Shown: positions 9,501 to 18,858, numbered from the stretch's first letter. The stretch: DNA of 64,000 nt from Pseudomonas putida (GCF_001941965.1 NZ_MKZO01000012.1:310001-374000), one strand, 5' to 3'. Notes: a model not told the origin generated them from the sequence alone. A program made the numbers and translations.

Positions 9501-10121
9501 GCCGCGCCGCAGCAGGCAGACGAACAGGGCGAAGTGGATATGGCCATGGAAACCCGCCTCGACCAGCGCCGGCAGCAGTTCGCCAAGGTCCTTGGCGCGC
9601 ATCAGGGTATTGCTGAACCCGCCGATGAAATTCAGCGGGTTGCTTTCGAAGAAGTCCAGCAGGTCATTGCCGTGATAGACCGTGGCGCCCAGGGTGAACC
9701 AGCTGTTTTCCAGGCGCTGGGACAGGGAGAAATCCTCGCCGTCGAGCAGACTGCGGCGCGTGGTGACCAGGCTCACATCGTCGTTGGCGAGGAACAGTTG
9801 CAGCTCGCTGCTGACGCAGTCGGCCATCAGCCGGTCGTCATCGCAAAGGAACTGCACATACTCGCCCCGCGCCAGCTCCAGCCCCGCCAGCAGGTTGCGT
9901 GGCAGGCCCAGGGGCTGCGGGTTGCGCTGGTAGTACAGCGGGCAACGGGCCAGGGGCTCCAGTTCGTCGACGATGGCCTTGATCTCGTCGTCACGGCCTT
10001 CGTCGCAGACGATGACTTCGAGGTTTTCATGGTTCTGCGCCATGGCGCTGACCAGGGCCGCACGGAAATAACGGGCGTTGTTGGCGAGGAGGACGAGGCT
10101 GACAAGGGGCGCTGGATTCAC
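6534..10121 (-). CDS. Multi-domain (GT2-GT2-GT2-GT4-like) glycosyltransferase, probable flagellin glycosyltransferase
   Basis: A very long glycosyltransferase, 1195 residues from a GTG at 10121; an ATG at 10175 would add 18 residues. I prefer the GTG because it begins right at the first fold (PLVSLVLLANN) and has GAGAG about 11 nt upstream. The first GT2 module has LCDDDR near 95. A second, degenerate GT2 spans roughly 330-550. A third begins at PLVTLVFSFRDQ near 565. The C-terminal 300 residues form a GT4-like domain (VGWGGGTSHTGD, EYGACGYPVIVTD). Size and position directly after flgL match FgtA/Fgt1-type flagellin glycosyltransferases of P. aeruginosa and P. syringae. Confidence 0.85.
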   Translation of the reverse strand: MNPAPLVSLVLLANNARYFRAALVSAMAQNHENLEVIVCDEGRDDEIKAIVDELEPLARCPLYYQRNPQPLGLPRNLLAGLELARGEYVQFLCDDDRLMADCVSSELQLFLANDDVSLVTTRRSLLDGEDFSLSQRLENSWFTLGATVYHGNDLLDFFESNPLNFIGGFSNTLMRAKDLGELLPALVEAGFHGHIHFALFVCLLRRGNLAVTAQVNCIERIHPDQLSRQADLQTARATEMQWLRSMFAARPPATETFSGWVRIHVLPVDGQRAERVWENLYLVHVLRSLQAIQESHVGNNSDTFGELYQEWLGCRQDPLVLARLMRLSEHWPSRPRIAVVVLDAESDSQARQRTLGSIQRQSYGAASTLLLGTGRLPADLDERLISRQLHDDWAQQLNELLPELEGIDWFYLLRAGDRLSEFSLMLMAERIVRIGDIACLYGDEGCLDDEGVSSGPVFKPDFNLDLQRAYPFTGRALAFSRDHYLAAGGFAGGYQELAPHDLLWRLVESHGPQVIEHVPEVLVESAFGFAAWLSSPAVIAENPRVLDAHLRRLGRDYRLENEAGSAINQIRYLHPTRPLVTLVFSFRDQVAALERCLESVFGNTAYANYEVLVIDNASQREESRAWLAAMAQMGARLRVLTLEAQTSFAAQQNLAAREAAGDYLLMLDVFTVVTDGHWLDELLAHGQRPEVGMVGGELINAHGLVVNAGGILGLRGAVHSPFMGEPTEAGGYMQRLQVAQSYSALGADCLLVRRQLFLELGGLDDAAFSIAFSDVDLGLRMRQAGYLSVWTPRARLVLDRPAGPAPDAEEEAQRQVQLVEQHQAFQQAWMPMIARDPAYNVNLSLKESAFRLEPGLREGWMPFVGRSLPHILALPMNKTAVGHYRVIKPLTELEAAGWVTQQQYFEIPSNVELARSAPDVAILQGRYTEGFIKEIERLKTYSKGFVIYELDDYVIKVPKKNGHLKHTPRDLEGSLRRGIARCDRLVVSTEPLADALSDTHKDIRVLPNMLAEELWVGRRAQRRTSSKPRVGWGGGTSHTGDLEVIAEVIKTLANEVEWVFFGMCPPALRPYIHEFHAPVGLGAYPAKLSSLNLDLALAPLEFHIFNDCKSNLRLLEYGACGYPVIVTDTAAYRGYLPCTRVKSNSTEEWLEAIRMHLADPEASYRMGDQLHDEVMRNYVLRPEHVQVWYDGWMPG

Positions 10122-10196
10122 GATCAAGACTCTCGACCAGTGACTGCCCTCGGTTGGATCGGAACAGCCTGGCACGTGGGGAATGGCGGCTGTGCC

Positions 10197-10226
10197 GCGC
10201 CGCGCACGTCAGGGCGTGCGCGGCGC
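10197..10226. other. Strong GC-rich hairpin between flgL and glycosyltransferase gene
   Basis: A perfect 12-bp stem (GCGCCGCGCACG and its complement) closes a 6-nt loop just after the flgL stop. No U-tract follows on the minus strand, so a full intrinsic terminator is unlikely. It could shield the flgL message 3' end or lower read-through into the glycosyltransferase gene. Confidence 0.6.
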
Positions 10227-10236
10227 CAGCGCAGGT

Positions 10237-11808
10237 TTACAGGCTGTTGAACAGGCTCAGCTGGCTGATCCGGCTGAAGGCCATCTGCGAGGCCTGGAGC
10301 ATGGTTTGTTGCAGGGTCAGGCGGGTCATCACCTCGGCCGGATCCGAGTCCCGGATCGACGACTGGGTGCTGGAGTTGGCGATGCTCAGGCTTTCGTTGG
10401 CCAGCTCCTGCAGGTCCAGGGCCTTGCCCCGGGCACCGATGGAGGTGACGGTGTAGCCCAGCTGGTCCTGGCCACTGGTGATGTTGGCGAGGGCCGAATC
10501 GAGGCTGGCGCGCAACTGCTGCTGGGCCACCGGGTTGCCGTCCACGGGTGTCGACAGGGCCTGGCGCAACTGGCTGACGGTGTCCAGGATGTTCTGGGTC
10601 TGGTGCTTGTTCACCGTGACGCTGTACTGGTCGCTGTCACTCGGGGTGGCGTTGAAGTTGAAGGTGACGCCGGCCGCGGTAAGGCTGGTGGCCCCCGCGG
10701 CCAGGGTACCTTCGGCCACCGGACGGCTGTCGGCGCTCATCGGCTGGGCATACAGCGCGTAGGCGCCACCGGTGCCGAACTTGATGACCGCGCCGTTTTC
10801 CGGGAAGGCCTTGGCGTACAGCGCCGGGTCAGCCACCGAAGTGCCGGTGATCTGGGTGCTGGAAGTGTTGCCCGGGCTGCGGGTGCCGTTGACCTCGTCA
10901 GGCTTGGAGGCCAGGGTGAAGCTGTGCCCGGTCAGCAGCGCGGTGCTCTCGCCATCCTTGAGGTTGACGTTGAGCTTGAGGTCGACACCACGGAAGGTCA
11001 CGGCGATGCTACCGGTGGTGTTCGGATCGATCACCCCGGCGGCGGTGGCTTCACTGGTGTAGTCGTTGCCGGCCGCGTCTTTGATCGAAAACTGGGTCGG
11101 GCTGACCATAGTGATGGTGTACGGCTCGTTGGCGCGGAACGCGTCGTTGTACCCGGTGTTGGCCGAGACCTGGCCATTGGACAGGGTCATGCGCACGTCG
11201 GCGGCATTGGCCGGGGCGGTCAGGGTGGTCTGGGTACGACTGGTGTTGATCGCCTGCTGGAAGGTCGAGAAGCCGGTGTCGTTGCTGGCCATGGTCAGCA
11301 TGTCACCGACCTGCAGTTGCAGCTGGGTGTTGTCGCCCTGGTAGGCGTAGGTGCCATCGCCATTGCGCACGAACGGCTGGGTCTCGCCCTTGGACCCGGA
11401 GAACAGGTACTGGCCGTTCTCGTCGCGGGTGTTCATCAGGCTGAACAGCTGTTCTTCCAGCTTGCCCAGCTCGGTGGCGGTGGCCTTGCGCTCGGTGTCG
11501 CCGTAGGTGGCGTTACCGGCCGCCAGCGCCAGCTCGTTGACGCGCTGGAGAATGGTGTTGATCGAGCCCAGGGTGGTCTCGGCCTGGCTCAGGCTGTTGC
11601 GCACCGAGGTGGTGTTGGTCGCGTACTGGCCAAGCAGCGAGCTCTGGTGTTCGAGCTGCAACAGGCGCGCCGCGCCCACTGGATCGTCGGCGGCGGTGCG
11701 CACGCGGATCAGGTCGCTGGCTTCCTCGCCGGTCTTGACGACGTTGGAATAGTTGCGCGAGTAGTTGGCGGTACTGGATTCGTAGTACTGGGAAGTGGAA
11801 ATACGCAC
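10237..11808 (-). CDS. flgL: Flagellar hook-associated protein 3 (hook-filament junction)
   Basis: FlgL forms the second junction ring between hook and filament and is exported by the flagellar type III system. The N-terminal MRISTSQYYESS...NYSNVVKTGEEASDLIRVRTAADDP and the C-terminal flagellin-like helices (ALANITSGQDQLGYTVTSIGARG) are diagnostic. At 523 residues it is longer than the roughly 440-residue P. aeruginosa FlgL; the extra length is in the variable Thr/Ala/Ser-rich surface domains. It is the last gene of the flgF-L operon, 14 bp after flgK. Confidence 0.95.
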   Translation of the reverse strand: MRISTSQYYESSTANYSRNYSNVVKTGEEASDLIRVRTAADDPVGAARLLQLEHQSSLLGQYATNTTSVRNSLSQAETTLGSINTILQRVNELALAAGNATYGDTERKATATELGKLEEQLFSLMNTRDENGQYLFSGSKGETQPFVRNGDGTYAYQGDNTQLQLQVGDMLTMASNDTGFSTFQQAINTSRTQTTLTAPANAADVRMTLSNGQVSANTGYNDAFRANEPYTITMVSPTQFSIKDAAGNDYTSEATAAGVIDPNTTGSIAVTFRGVDLKLNVNLKDGESTALLTGHSFTLASKPDEVNGTRSPGNTSSTQITGTSVADPALYAKAFPENGAVIKFGTGGAYALYAQPMSADSRPVAEGTLAAGATSLTAAGVTFNFNATPSDSDQYSVTVNKHQTQNILDTVSQLRQALSTPVDGNPVAQQQLRASLDSALANITSGQDQLGYTVTSIGARGKALDLQELANESLSIANSSTQSSIRDSDPAEVMTRLTLQQTMLQASQMAFSRISQLSLFNSL

Positions 11809-11822
11809 GGTCTACGTCTCCT

Positions 11823-13871
11823 TTAAAGTGAACCGATCAAGGTGTCGAACATTTGCTGCGCCGCCTTGATGATCTGCGACGATGCCGTGTAGTACTGCTG
11901 GTACTTGACCAGGTTGGCGGCCTCTTCATCCAGCTGCACACCGGACAGGGAATCGCGGGAAGCCTTGGCCTGGGTCAGGATGGCCGAAGTGGCCGCGCTG
12001 TCCATTTGCGCCTGCTGGGTCTTGGCACCGACGCTTTCCACCAGCTTGCCGTAGGCATCGGTGAGGCTGACGCCCTTGGTGGCGCTGCCGACGTCGACGG
12101 TCTGCTTGTTCTGCAGCTCCAGCAGGCTCAGGCCGTTGCGGTTATCCGAAGACGCCGCGCCGGTCAGGGCCACGCTGAAGCTGTCGTTGGTCTTCGGCGC
12201 GCCGCTGACCTCCATGGTGAAGCTGAAGGTCTTCTGCACATTGTTGCCGTCGAGCACGGGTGCGCCGCTGGCATCGACCATCGGCACATTGATCTGCAGC
12301 TTGTTGCTCTGCCCCGGCAGGAAGGTACCGTTGCCGATGGAGTTACCCTTGGAATCCACCACCTGGTAGGTCTGCGGGGTGACACTGCTGTCGCCGAAGA
12401 CCAGGCGTACCGGGCTCGAATACTTGATGCCGTTCTGCAGCTCCAGGCGCTGGGCCGGGTCGGCAACGTCGAGGACCGAGGTCAGCACCGGCTGGGTGAT
12501 GACGCCGGTGCCGGTGTTGCTGCCGCCAGCGGTGGCGGTCAGCGGCGCGGCCATGGCCAGTTTCTTCGAGTCGGTCATGACCACGTCGAGTTTGGCCGCG
12601 CCATTGCGGGTCGGGGTGATCTTGAAGCTGTCACCGGCACTCAGCGCGCCGCCGTTGAGATTGAGGCTGAAGCCGTCGATCACCGGGGCCGGGTCGGTAG
12701 TCAGGTCGAAGGTGCCCATGCTGGTGTTGTCCGGCAGCTTGCGCACGGTGTAGCTGGTGGCGCTGGTGAAGGTCACCTGGTAGTCGCTGGTGCTGAGCAG
12801 GCCGGTGTCCTTGATCACCACATTGAGGTTGCCCGAACCGGCGCTGTTGCCGGCCATGGCCAGGCTGCGCCCGGCCATGTCGGCGGCGCTGTTGATATCG
12901 TTGAACAGGGCCGAGCCGAACTCGCCGTTCTTGTCGATACCCTGGGCCAGCTGGGTATTCATCCTGTCGGCCATGACCAGGGCCAGGCGACCGATCTCGT
13001 TCTGCGCCGGGATCAGGGTTTCCTTGCGATAGCGCAGCAGGCCGCCGATCTCGCCACCGGTGAGGGAGTTGGTCACGTCCACGGTGGTGTTGTTGTAGGC
13101 CAGCTTGATCGACACCTGGGTCGGGTCGGTAGTGCTGGTCACCACACTCAGGGCGTTGACGCTGGTGCCAAGGACCAGCGACTGGCCGTTGGCCAGGGTC
13201 ACGTCGATATTGCCGTTGCGGTTGGTGGTCTGCACCCCGACCAGCTCGTTGAGCTGGCGGATGGTTTCGTCACGCTGGTCCATCAGGTCGTTGGGCTGGC
13301 CATTGACCGCGCCGACCTTGGCAATCTGTTCGTTCAACGAGGCAACGGTCTTGGCCAGATTGTTGACCTGCTCGCTCATCGACTTGAGGTTGCCGTTGAT
13401 GTTCGCGTTCTGTTCCTTGAACTGCGCGCTGATGGTGTTGAAGCGGTTGGCCAGGGCTTCGGCGTTGGTCAGCAGCAGTTGGCGCGAGGCATCGTCGTTG
13501 GGCTTGGCGGACAGGCCCTGCAACGCCGTGAAGAAGTTCTTCAGGGCTCCGGTGACGCCGGTGTTGGCGTCGGACAGCAAGTTGTCCACCGAGGTGATCT
13601 GGCTCAGGTAGGACGCGGCGTCGCTGTTCAGCGAGGTGCTGGTCTGCAACTGGTTGTCGAGGAAGGCGTTGTACACCCGGCGCACGTCGGCCAGGGTGGT
13701 ACCCGAGCCAATGAACACCTGGCCATAGCGGATCGAGCCGGCCGTGGTCTGGACGTTCTGCTGGCGCGAGTAGCCGGCAACATCGGCGTTGGCAATGTTG
13801 TTACCCGTGGTATGCAGGCCCGACTGGGCGGCCCCAAGTCCCGACATCCCGATGCTGATCAAACTGGCCAT
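11823..13871 (-). CDS. flgK: Flagellar hook-associated protein 1
   Basis: FlgK is the first junction protein on the hook tip. The N-terminus MASLISIGMSGLGAAQSGLHTTGNNIANADVAGYSRQ carries the axial-protein motif ANADVxGYSRQ. The C-terminus (VQLDEEAANLVKYQQYYTASSQIIKAAQQMFDTLIGSL) is the conserved Flg_bbr_C helix. Length (682) is normal for pseudomonads. It sits 10 bp after flgJ and 14 bp before flgL in a class III operon. Confidence 0.97.
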   Translation of the reverse strand: MASLISIGMSGLGAAQSGLHTTGNNIANADVAGYSRQQNVQTTAGSIRYGQVFIGSGTTLADVRRVYNAFLDNQLQTSTSLNSDAASYLSQITSVDNLLSDANTGVTGALKNFFTALQGLSAKPNDDASRQLLLTNAEALANRFNTISAQFKEQNANINGNLKSMSEQVNNLAKTVASLNEQIAKVGAVNGQPNDLMDQRDETIRQLNELVGVQTTNRNGNIDVTLANGQSLVLGTSVNALSVVTSTTDPTQVSIKLAYNNTTVDVTNSLTGGEIGGLLRYRKETLIPAQNEIGRLALVMADRMNTQLAQGIDKNGEFGSALFNDINSAADMAGRSLAMAGNSAGSGNLNVVIKDTGLLSTSDYQVTFTSATSYTVRKLPDNTSMGTFDLTTDPAPVIDGFSLNLNGGALSAGDSFKITPTRNGAAKLDVVMTDSKKLAMAAPLTATAGGSNTGTGVITQPVLTSVLDVADPAQRLELQNGIKYSSPVRLVFGDSSVTPQTYQVVDSKGNSIGNGTFLPGQSNKLQINVPMVDASGAPVLDGNNVQKTFSFTMEVSGAPKTNDSFSVALTGAASSDNRNGLSLLELQNKQTVDVGSATKGVSLTDAYGKLVESVGAKTQQAQMDSAATSAILTQAKASRDSLSGVQLDEEAANLVKYQQYYTASSQIIKAAQQMFDTLIGSL

Positions 13872-13881
13872 GGTTCAAACC

Positions 13882-15084
13882 TTATAGTTTCGTCGTTGGG
13901 CTGATCGCCGCGTAGCTTTCGTACGACTTCATCTGTTTTGCGATCTGCGAGATCTTGCTGGCGTAGTTCGGGTCGGTGGCGTACCCGGCTTTTTGCAGCT
14001 CTCGCACAAACTGTTCCGGGTTATCGGCAGACTTCACCGCTTCTTGATAGCGACTGTTGTTCTGCAACAGGCTGACCAGGTCGTGGAAGCTGTCCTGGTA
14101 GGAATCGTAGGAACGGAACGCTGCCGTCTCCTTGACGAACTGGCCGTCGCGGAACTCGCTGGTGATCGCCCGCGCCGAATCCCCTTCCCAGTTGCCGGTG
14201 GCCTTGATGCCGAACAGGTTGTGGCTGCTGCTGCCGTCGGAGGCGCGCATGACCGACTTGCCCCAGCCGGTTTCCAGGGCGGCCTGGGCCACCAGGTAGC
14301 GCGGATCGATACCGATCCGCCTGGCCGCCTGCTCGGCCATCGGCAGCATGGTGGCGACGAAGTCGTCGCTGGAGTCGAAGGCTTTCTTCGCCGGGGCCAG
14401 CGGTGGCTGGGCCACGGCACGGCCGTAGATGCGCGTGGACGAGCCGGCGCCGAAGCTCTGCGCCGGCTCCCAGTCGCCCTTCACCACGGCGTCGGTCATG
14501 GCCGTGGTACGGCCCGGAATCGCGGCCGTGTTGGTGGTCGCGGCATTGACGTTGGCCGACGGCACGATGCCCGCCAGCAGGCGGTCGGTGAGCTTGCCCG
14601 GCAAGGCCAGGCGCCGTGAGTTCAGTGCGGCGACATCGTTGCGCGTGCTGGCGGTGGACTCGCCGTTGCGCGCAGGCTCGGCGACCTTGCTCGCCCACAG
14701 GGCCTTCTGCTCGGTGTCGATGCGTGGGAACGGACTGGTGTTCGGCGTGCTGGATTTCTGCTTGGACAACTGGCGCATCAGCACGTCCTGCAGGCCGATA
14801 CCCCCACCCTCGCGGGACAGGCTCACCGCCAGTTGCTGGTCGTACATCGACTGGTACTGCTTGGTGGTCTCGGTATTGAGCGGGTTGTCCTTGGCCAGCA
14901 CGTCGGTGGCCGAACGCACCGACTTGAGCATTTCGTTGAGGAACAGCGACTCGAATTCCTGGGCCACCTTGCGCAGGTTGGCCTCGCTGTCGCGGTCACC
15001 GACCTTCAGCGAGTTGAGGCGATTGAGGTCGGTGTAGGCACCGCTGTCGGTGGCGCTGAACTGGGTGCTCTTCGGCAGATCCAT
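13882..15084 (-). CDS. flgJ: Flagellar rod assembly protein/muramidase
   Basis: FlgJ is bifunctional. The N-terminal rod-binding domain (about 1-110, with FESLFLNEMLKSVRSAT) caps the growing rod. The C-terminal glucosaminidase domain (about 240-390, with ALETGWGKSVMRASDGSSSHNLFGIKA) opens the peptidoglycan; the glutamate in this segment is the likely catalytic acid. A low-complexity linker of about 100 residues separates them. The 400-residue length fits Pseudomonas. It lies 12 bp after flgI. Confidence 0.96.
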   Translation of the reverse strand: MDLPKSTQFSATDSGAYTDLNRLNSLKVGDRDSEANLRKVAQEFESLFLNEMLKSVRSATDVLAKDNPLNTETTKQYQSMYDQQLAVSLSREGGGIGLQDVLMRQLSKQKSSTPNTSPFPRIDTEQKALWASKVAEPARNGESTASTRNDVAALNSRRLALPGKLTDRLLAGIVPSANVNAATTNTAAIPGRTTAMTDAVVKGDWEPAQSFGAGSSTRIYGRAVAQPPLAPAKKAFDSSDDFVATMLPMAEQAARRIGIDPRYLVAQAALETGWGKSVMRASDGSSSHNLFGIKATGNWEGDSARAITSEFRDGQFVKETAAFRSYDSYQDSFHDLVSLLQNNSRYQEAVKSADNPEQFVRELQKAGYATDPNYASKISQIAKQMKSYESYAAISPTTKL

Positions 15085-15096
15085 GGCTGGCCGTCC

Positions 15097-16206
15097 TCAG
15101 ATCACGATGAGGTCGGCTTGCAACGCGCCGGCCTGCTTCAGTGCTTCGAGGATCGCCATCAGGTCGCTGGGCGCAGCGCCCACCTGGTTGACAGCACGGA
15201 CGATCTCGTCAAGCGTGGTGCCCGGGCCGAACTTGAACATCGGCTTGGCTTCCTGCTGGGCGTTGACCCGGGAACGCGGGACCACGGCGGTCTGGCCGCC
15301 CGAGAAGGCGCCCGGCTGGCTGACGATCGGGTCTTCGGTGATGGTCACGGTCAGGCTGCCGTGGGTCACTGCCGCCGGCGAAACCTTGACGTTCTGACCG
15401 ATGACGATGGTCCCGGTACGCGAGTTGATGATGACCTTGGCCACCGCCTGGCCCGGATCGATCTCGAGGTTCTCGAGGATCGACAGGTAGTCGACGCGCT
15501 GGCCCGGATCCATCGGCGCGGTGACCCGCACCGAACCGCCGTCCACCGCCTGGGCAACACCCGGGCCGAGCAGCTCGTTGACCTTGTCGACGATACGCTT
15601 GGCGGTGGTGAAGTCCGGACGGTTGAGGTTCAGGGTCAGGCTGTTGCCCTGGTTGAAGCCACTGGGTACGGCGCGCTCCACCGAGGCACCGCCGGGAATC
15701 CGCCCAGCCGACGGAACGTTGACGGTGATCTTCGAACCGTCACGCCCCTCGGCGTCGAAGCCGCCCACCACCAGGTTGCCCTGGGCGATGGCGTAGACGT
15801 TGCCGTCGATGCCCTTGAGCGGGGTCATCAGCAGGCTGCCGCCGCGCAGGCTTTTCGAGTTGCCGATGGACGAGACGGTGATATCCACCACCTGGCCCGG
15901 CTTGGCGAACGCTGGCAGGTCGGCATGCACCGAGACCGCCGCGACGTTTTTCAGCTGCACGTTGCCCGAACCCGCCGGCACCTTGATGCCGAACTGCGAG
16001 AGCATGTTGTTGAAGGTCTGCAGGGTGAACGGAGTCTGGGTGGTCTGGTCACCCGTACCGTTGAGCCCCACCACCAGGCCGTAGCCGATCAACTGGTTGG
16101 AACGCACGCCGGAAATGCTGGCGATGTCCTTCAGGCGCTCGGCCTGGGCACTGAGTGCCGCGCCCAGGAGAAGGGTCGCGACAACGATCTGCTTGAACTT
16201 GAGCAT
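15097..16206 (-). CDS. flgI: Flagellar basal-body P-ring protein
   Basis: FlgI assembles the periplasmic P ring. A signal peptide ([22 protein letters not shown], split here after ...LSA) precedes the mature start [21 protein letters not shown], which is very conserved. The ATG at 16206 is preferred to the in-frame GTG two codons upstream because it puts the basic residues directly before the hydrophobic core. The mature chain ends [15 protein letters not shown], the usual FlgI C-terminus. It is 12 bp after flgH. Confidence 0.97.
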   Translation of the reverse strand: MLKFKQIVVATLLLGAALSAQAERLKDIASISGVRSNQLIGYGLVVGLNGTGDQTTQTPFTLQTFNNMLSQFGIKVPAGSGNVQLKNVAAVSVHADLPAFAKPGQVVDITVSSIGNSKSLRGGSLLMTPLKGIDGNVYAIAQGNLVVGGFDAEGRDGSKITVNVPSAGRIPGGASVERAVPSGFNQGNSLTLNLNRPDFTTAKRIVDKVNELLGPGVAQAVDGGSVRVTAPMDPGQRVDYLSILENLEIDPGQAVAKVIINSRTGTIVIGQNVKVSPAAVTHGSLTVTITEDPIVSQPGAFSGGQTAVVPRSRVNAQQEAKPMFKFGPGTTLDEIVRAVNQVGAAPSDLMAILEALKQAGALQADLIVI

Positions 16207-16218
16207 GGTCACCCGAAC

Positions 16219-16914
16219 CTAGAACGGGAACAGCGGACTGAGGAAGAAGCGGTCGAACCAGCCGGGCTGGCTGGCATCGGCGAAGGCCCCGGTTCCGGAA
16301 TAGGTGATGCGCGCATCGGCGACCCGGGTCGACGGCACGGTGTTGTCGGTGCTGATGTCATCGGCACGGACCAGGCCGGCGATGCGCACCAGCTCGTCGC
16401 CGGTATTCAGGGTCATCCACTTCTCGCCGCGCACGGCGATGATGCCGTTGGGCAGCACGTCGGCCACGGTCACGGTGATCGAGCCGGTCAGGGTGTTGCT
16501 CTGCGCCGACTTGGCGTCGCCCTTGGTGCCGCGCTCGCCACTGTAGCCGGCGCTGAGGCTGAGGTCGTTGCTGCCGAGCGGGTTGTTGGTGGTCAGGCTG
16601 GAGCCGAACAGCGAGGTCAGGCCGATATTCGCGTTGCTGTCCTTGTCGATCTGCGAGTTGGCATTCTTGCTCGCCTGGGTCCGCTCGTTGAGGGTGATGG
16701 TGATGATGTCACCGACCCGGAACGCCTTGCGGTCGCTATACAGGTTCTGGTCGAACCCGGCCTGGTAGATCGAACCGTTGTTGGCGGCCGCCGGCAGGGG
16801 CGTACGCGGCAACACTGGCGCGTAATACGGATCGTTGGGCTTGGGCGTCGGCGCGACGCAACCAGCCAGCAACACCACCCCCCCCAGGGCGACAACGGAC
16901 AACAAACGGCTCAT
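16219..16914 (-). CDS. flgH: Flagellar basal-body L-ring lipoprotein
   Basis: FlgH forms the outer-membrane L ring. The start [22 protein letters not shown] contains a lipobox (LAGC, Cys19), so it is lipidated. Downstream, [25 protein letters not shown] and [25 protein letters not shown] are family-typical. The chain ends in FFLSPLFPF, an outer-membrane-like aromatic C-terminus. Length 231 is standard. It is encoded between flgG and flgI. Confidence 0.97.
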   Translation of the reverse strand: MSRLLSVVALGGVVLLAGCVAPTPKPNDPYYAPVLPRTPLPAAANNGSIYQAGFDQNLYSDRKAFRVGDIITITLNERTQASKNANSQIDKDSNANIGLTSLFGSSLTTNNPLGSNDLSLSAGYSGERGTKGDAKSAQSNTLTGSITVTVADVLPNGIIAVRGEKWMTLNTGDELVRIAGLVRADDISTDNTVPSTRVADARITYSGTGAFADASQPGWFDRFFLSPLFPF

Positions 16915-16966
16915 GACTCTGACCTCACGGTGTATCGATTGAAGCGAAATGACCTTGGCTACCCGG

Positions 16967-17752
16967 TTACAGGTTCTGGGTAACGTACGAGAGCATCTGG
17001 TCGGCGGTGGAAATCACCTTGGAGTTCATCTCGTAGGCACGCTGGGTCGTGATCATGTTGACCAGCTCTTCCACGGTGCTGACGTTGGAGTTCTCCAGGG
17101 TCTGCTGCATGGTGGTACCGAAGCCGTTGAGGCCCGGGGTGCCAATCTGCGGCGCGCCGCTGGCGGCGGTTTCCAGGAACAGGTTGCCGCCCTGGGCCTG
17201 CAGGCCGGCCGGGTTGATGAAGTCGGCGGTCTGGATGTTGCCGATGATCTGCGCGGCCGGGTTGCCGGCGGTGGTGATCGACACGGTGCCGTCCTGGCCG
17301 ACGGTGAAGGTCTGCGCATCCGGCGGCACGACGATGGCCGGCTCCAGGGCGAAACCGTTGGCAGTCACGATCTGGCCGTCGGAGTTCAGGTGGAAGGTAC
17401 CGTCACGGGTGTAGGAGACGGTGCCGTCCGGCTGCAGGACCTGGAAGAAGCCACGACCGTTGACCGCGAGGTCCAGCGGGTTCTCGGTGGTCTGCAGGCT
17501 GCCGGTCATGAAGTTTTTCTGGGTACCGACGATGCGCACACCGGTACCGACCTGCAGACCCGACGGCAATTCGCTGTCCTGGGTCGACTGGGCGCCGGGC
17601 TGGCGTTTCACCTGGTAGAGCAGGTCCTGGAACTCGGCGCGATCACGCTTGAAGCCGGTGGTCGAGACGTTGGCCAGGTTGTTGGAAATGACGGTCAGGT
17701 TGGTGTCCTGGGCGGACAGACCGGTTTTACTGACCCAAAGAGCCGGAAGCAT
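16967..17752 (-). CDS. flgG: Flagellar distal rod protein
   Basis: FlgG builds the distal rod. The N-terminus [46 protein letters not shown] holds the rod/hook motif NNLANVxTxGFK. The C-terminus ([35 protein letters not shown]) is the Flg_bbr_C domain. At 261 residues the length is exact for the family. It is 46 bp after flgF in the flgF-L operon. Confidence 0.98.
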   Translation of the reverse strand: MLPALWVSKTGLSAQDTNLTVISNNLANVSTTGFKRDRAEFQDLLYQVKRQPGAQSTQDSELPSGLQVGTGVRIVGTQKNFMTGSLQTTENPLDLAVNGRGFFQVLQPDGTVSYTRDGTFHLNSDGQIVTANGFALEPAIVVPPDAQTFTVGQDGTVSITTAGNPAAQIIGNIQTADFINPAGLQAQGGNLFLETAASGAPQIGTPGLNGFGTTMQQTLENSNVSTVEELVNMITTQRAYEMNSKVISTADQMLSYVTQNL

Positions 17753-17798
17753 GCTGTTCTCCTCGTACGCCTGTTTTACGGCGCAACGCCTAAGTCAA

Positions 17799-18539
17799 TT
17801 AGCTGATTTGCAAAACCCGAGCCATGGCTTCATCGCCTTCCTTGGCCGTGTTCATCATCTTTACGTGCAATTCGAACTGCCGGGCCAGGGCCAGCACCGA
17901 GGTCATTTCTTCCACGGCGTTGACGTTGCTGGCCTCCAGGAAACCGGACACCACCTGCACGTTGGCATCGGCATCGGCGGGCTGGCCGCTGCGGGTGTGG
18001 ATCATCCCGTCCAGGCCCTTGGTCATGGTCTTCAGGTCGGGGTTGACCAGCTTGATCCGGTCGACCTCGGCCATCACCCGCGGGCCTTCGCCCATGGCGC
18101 GGATGGTGATGGTGCCGTCCTGGCCGACTTCGATCTTCTGCTCCGGCGGCACGGCGATCGGACCGCCGTTGCCCATGACCGGCATGCCGTTGCCGGCGCG
18201 CAGGACACCGAGCGCGTCGATGTTCAGGCTGGCGGTGCGCACGTAGGCTTCGCTGCCGTCCGGCGCCTGCACGGCAATGAAGCCGTCGCCGCCGATGGCG
18301 ATATCCAGGTCGCGACCGGTTTCCTGCAGGGCACCGGGGCTGAAATCGGTAGCCGGACGCTCGGTCATGGCATAGGCCCGCGCCGGAAAGCTGTCACCGA
18401 ACACCGGCATCGAACGCGCCTGCTCAAGGTCGCGCTGGAAACCGCTGGTGGAAATGTTCGCCAGGTTGTTGGCATGGGCCTTCTGCGCCAGCGCGTTCTG
18501 GCTGGCGCCGGTCATGGCCACGTAAAGCATCTTGTCCAC
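17799..18539 (-). CDS. flgF: Flagellar proximal rod protein FlgF
   Basis: FlgF is a proximal rod subunit. The N-terminus MDKMLYVAMTGASQNALAQKAHANNLANISTSGFQRDLEQ carries the NNLANxSTxGF motif, and the C-terminus has SNVNAVEEMTSVLALARQFELHVKMM. It is the first gene of the flgFGHIJKL operon. A sigma-54-like promoter lies about 60 bp upstream, separating this operon from flgBCDE as in P. aeruginosa class III genes. Confidence 0.97.
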   Translation of the reverse strand: MDKMLYVAMTGASQNALAQKAHANNLANISTSGFQRDLEQARSMPVFGDSFPARAYAMTERPATDFSPGALQETGRDLDIAIGGDGFIAVQAPDGSEAYVRTASLNIDALGVLRAGNGMPVMGNGGPIAVPPEQKIEVGQDGTITIRAMGEGPRVMAEVDRIKLVNPDLKTMTKGLDGMIHTRSGQPADADANVQVVSGFLEASNVNAVEEMTSVLALARQFELHVKMMNTAKEGDEAMARVLQIS

Positions 18540-18599
18540 AGTCTTCCTCCGCTGGGCCTGGCGAACACTTGCCGTTCACCGCTGCTGTCGTGCGATGGA

Positions 18600-18615
18600 A
18601 GCAATTTTCGAACCA
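18600..18615 (-). promoter_or_regulatory. Candidate sigma-54 promoter for flgFGHIJKL
   Basis: The minus strand reads TGGTTCG-N4-TTGCT, matching the RpoN consensus at the GG and TTGCT elements with correct spacing. The predicted start lies about 50 nt before the flgF ATG. Known FleR/RpoN dependence of flgF operons in Pseudomonas supports it. Confidence 0.6.
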
Positions 18616-18757
18616 GATTTTGAGGAGACGGGGAAAGGCCTGTATTTTCGGGGTTTTGCTGGTTTTGCGGAGGGGCGAGGCGGAGGGAGAAGACAAATTA
18701 TCGGCGGTGGATTTGCCGGGTGGCGGCAAGATCCCGCCCCTTGCATAGCTCTTTCGG

Positions 18758-18840
18758 GCCCTATCGCTGGCAAGCCAGCTCCCACAGGTTTGGCGGTGCA
18801 CGCGATCCCTGTGGGAGCTGGCTTGCCAGCGATGAGGCCC
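18758..18840. repeat. REPIN (paired REP) between flgF and the small secreted protein gene
   Basis: Two inverted REP arms (ATCGCTGGCAAGCCAGCTCC... and its complement) enclose about 24 bp. This is the outward class, flanked by GGCC-type ends. It occupies the flgE-flgF gap. Confidence 0.9.
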
Positions 18841-18858
18841 GAGAGAACACAGCAAGGC

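Noticed and set aside
6570..10250. A 1226-codon plus-strand frame
   Set aside because: It is the mirror of the multi-domain glycosyltransferase, lacks any recognisable domain and has no ribosome site.
11853..13904. A 683-codon plus-strand frame
   Set aside because: It is the complement of flgK, with a biased Gly/Val/His composition typical of antisense frames in GC-rich genomes.
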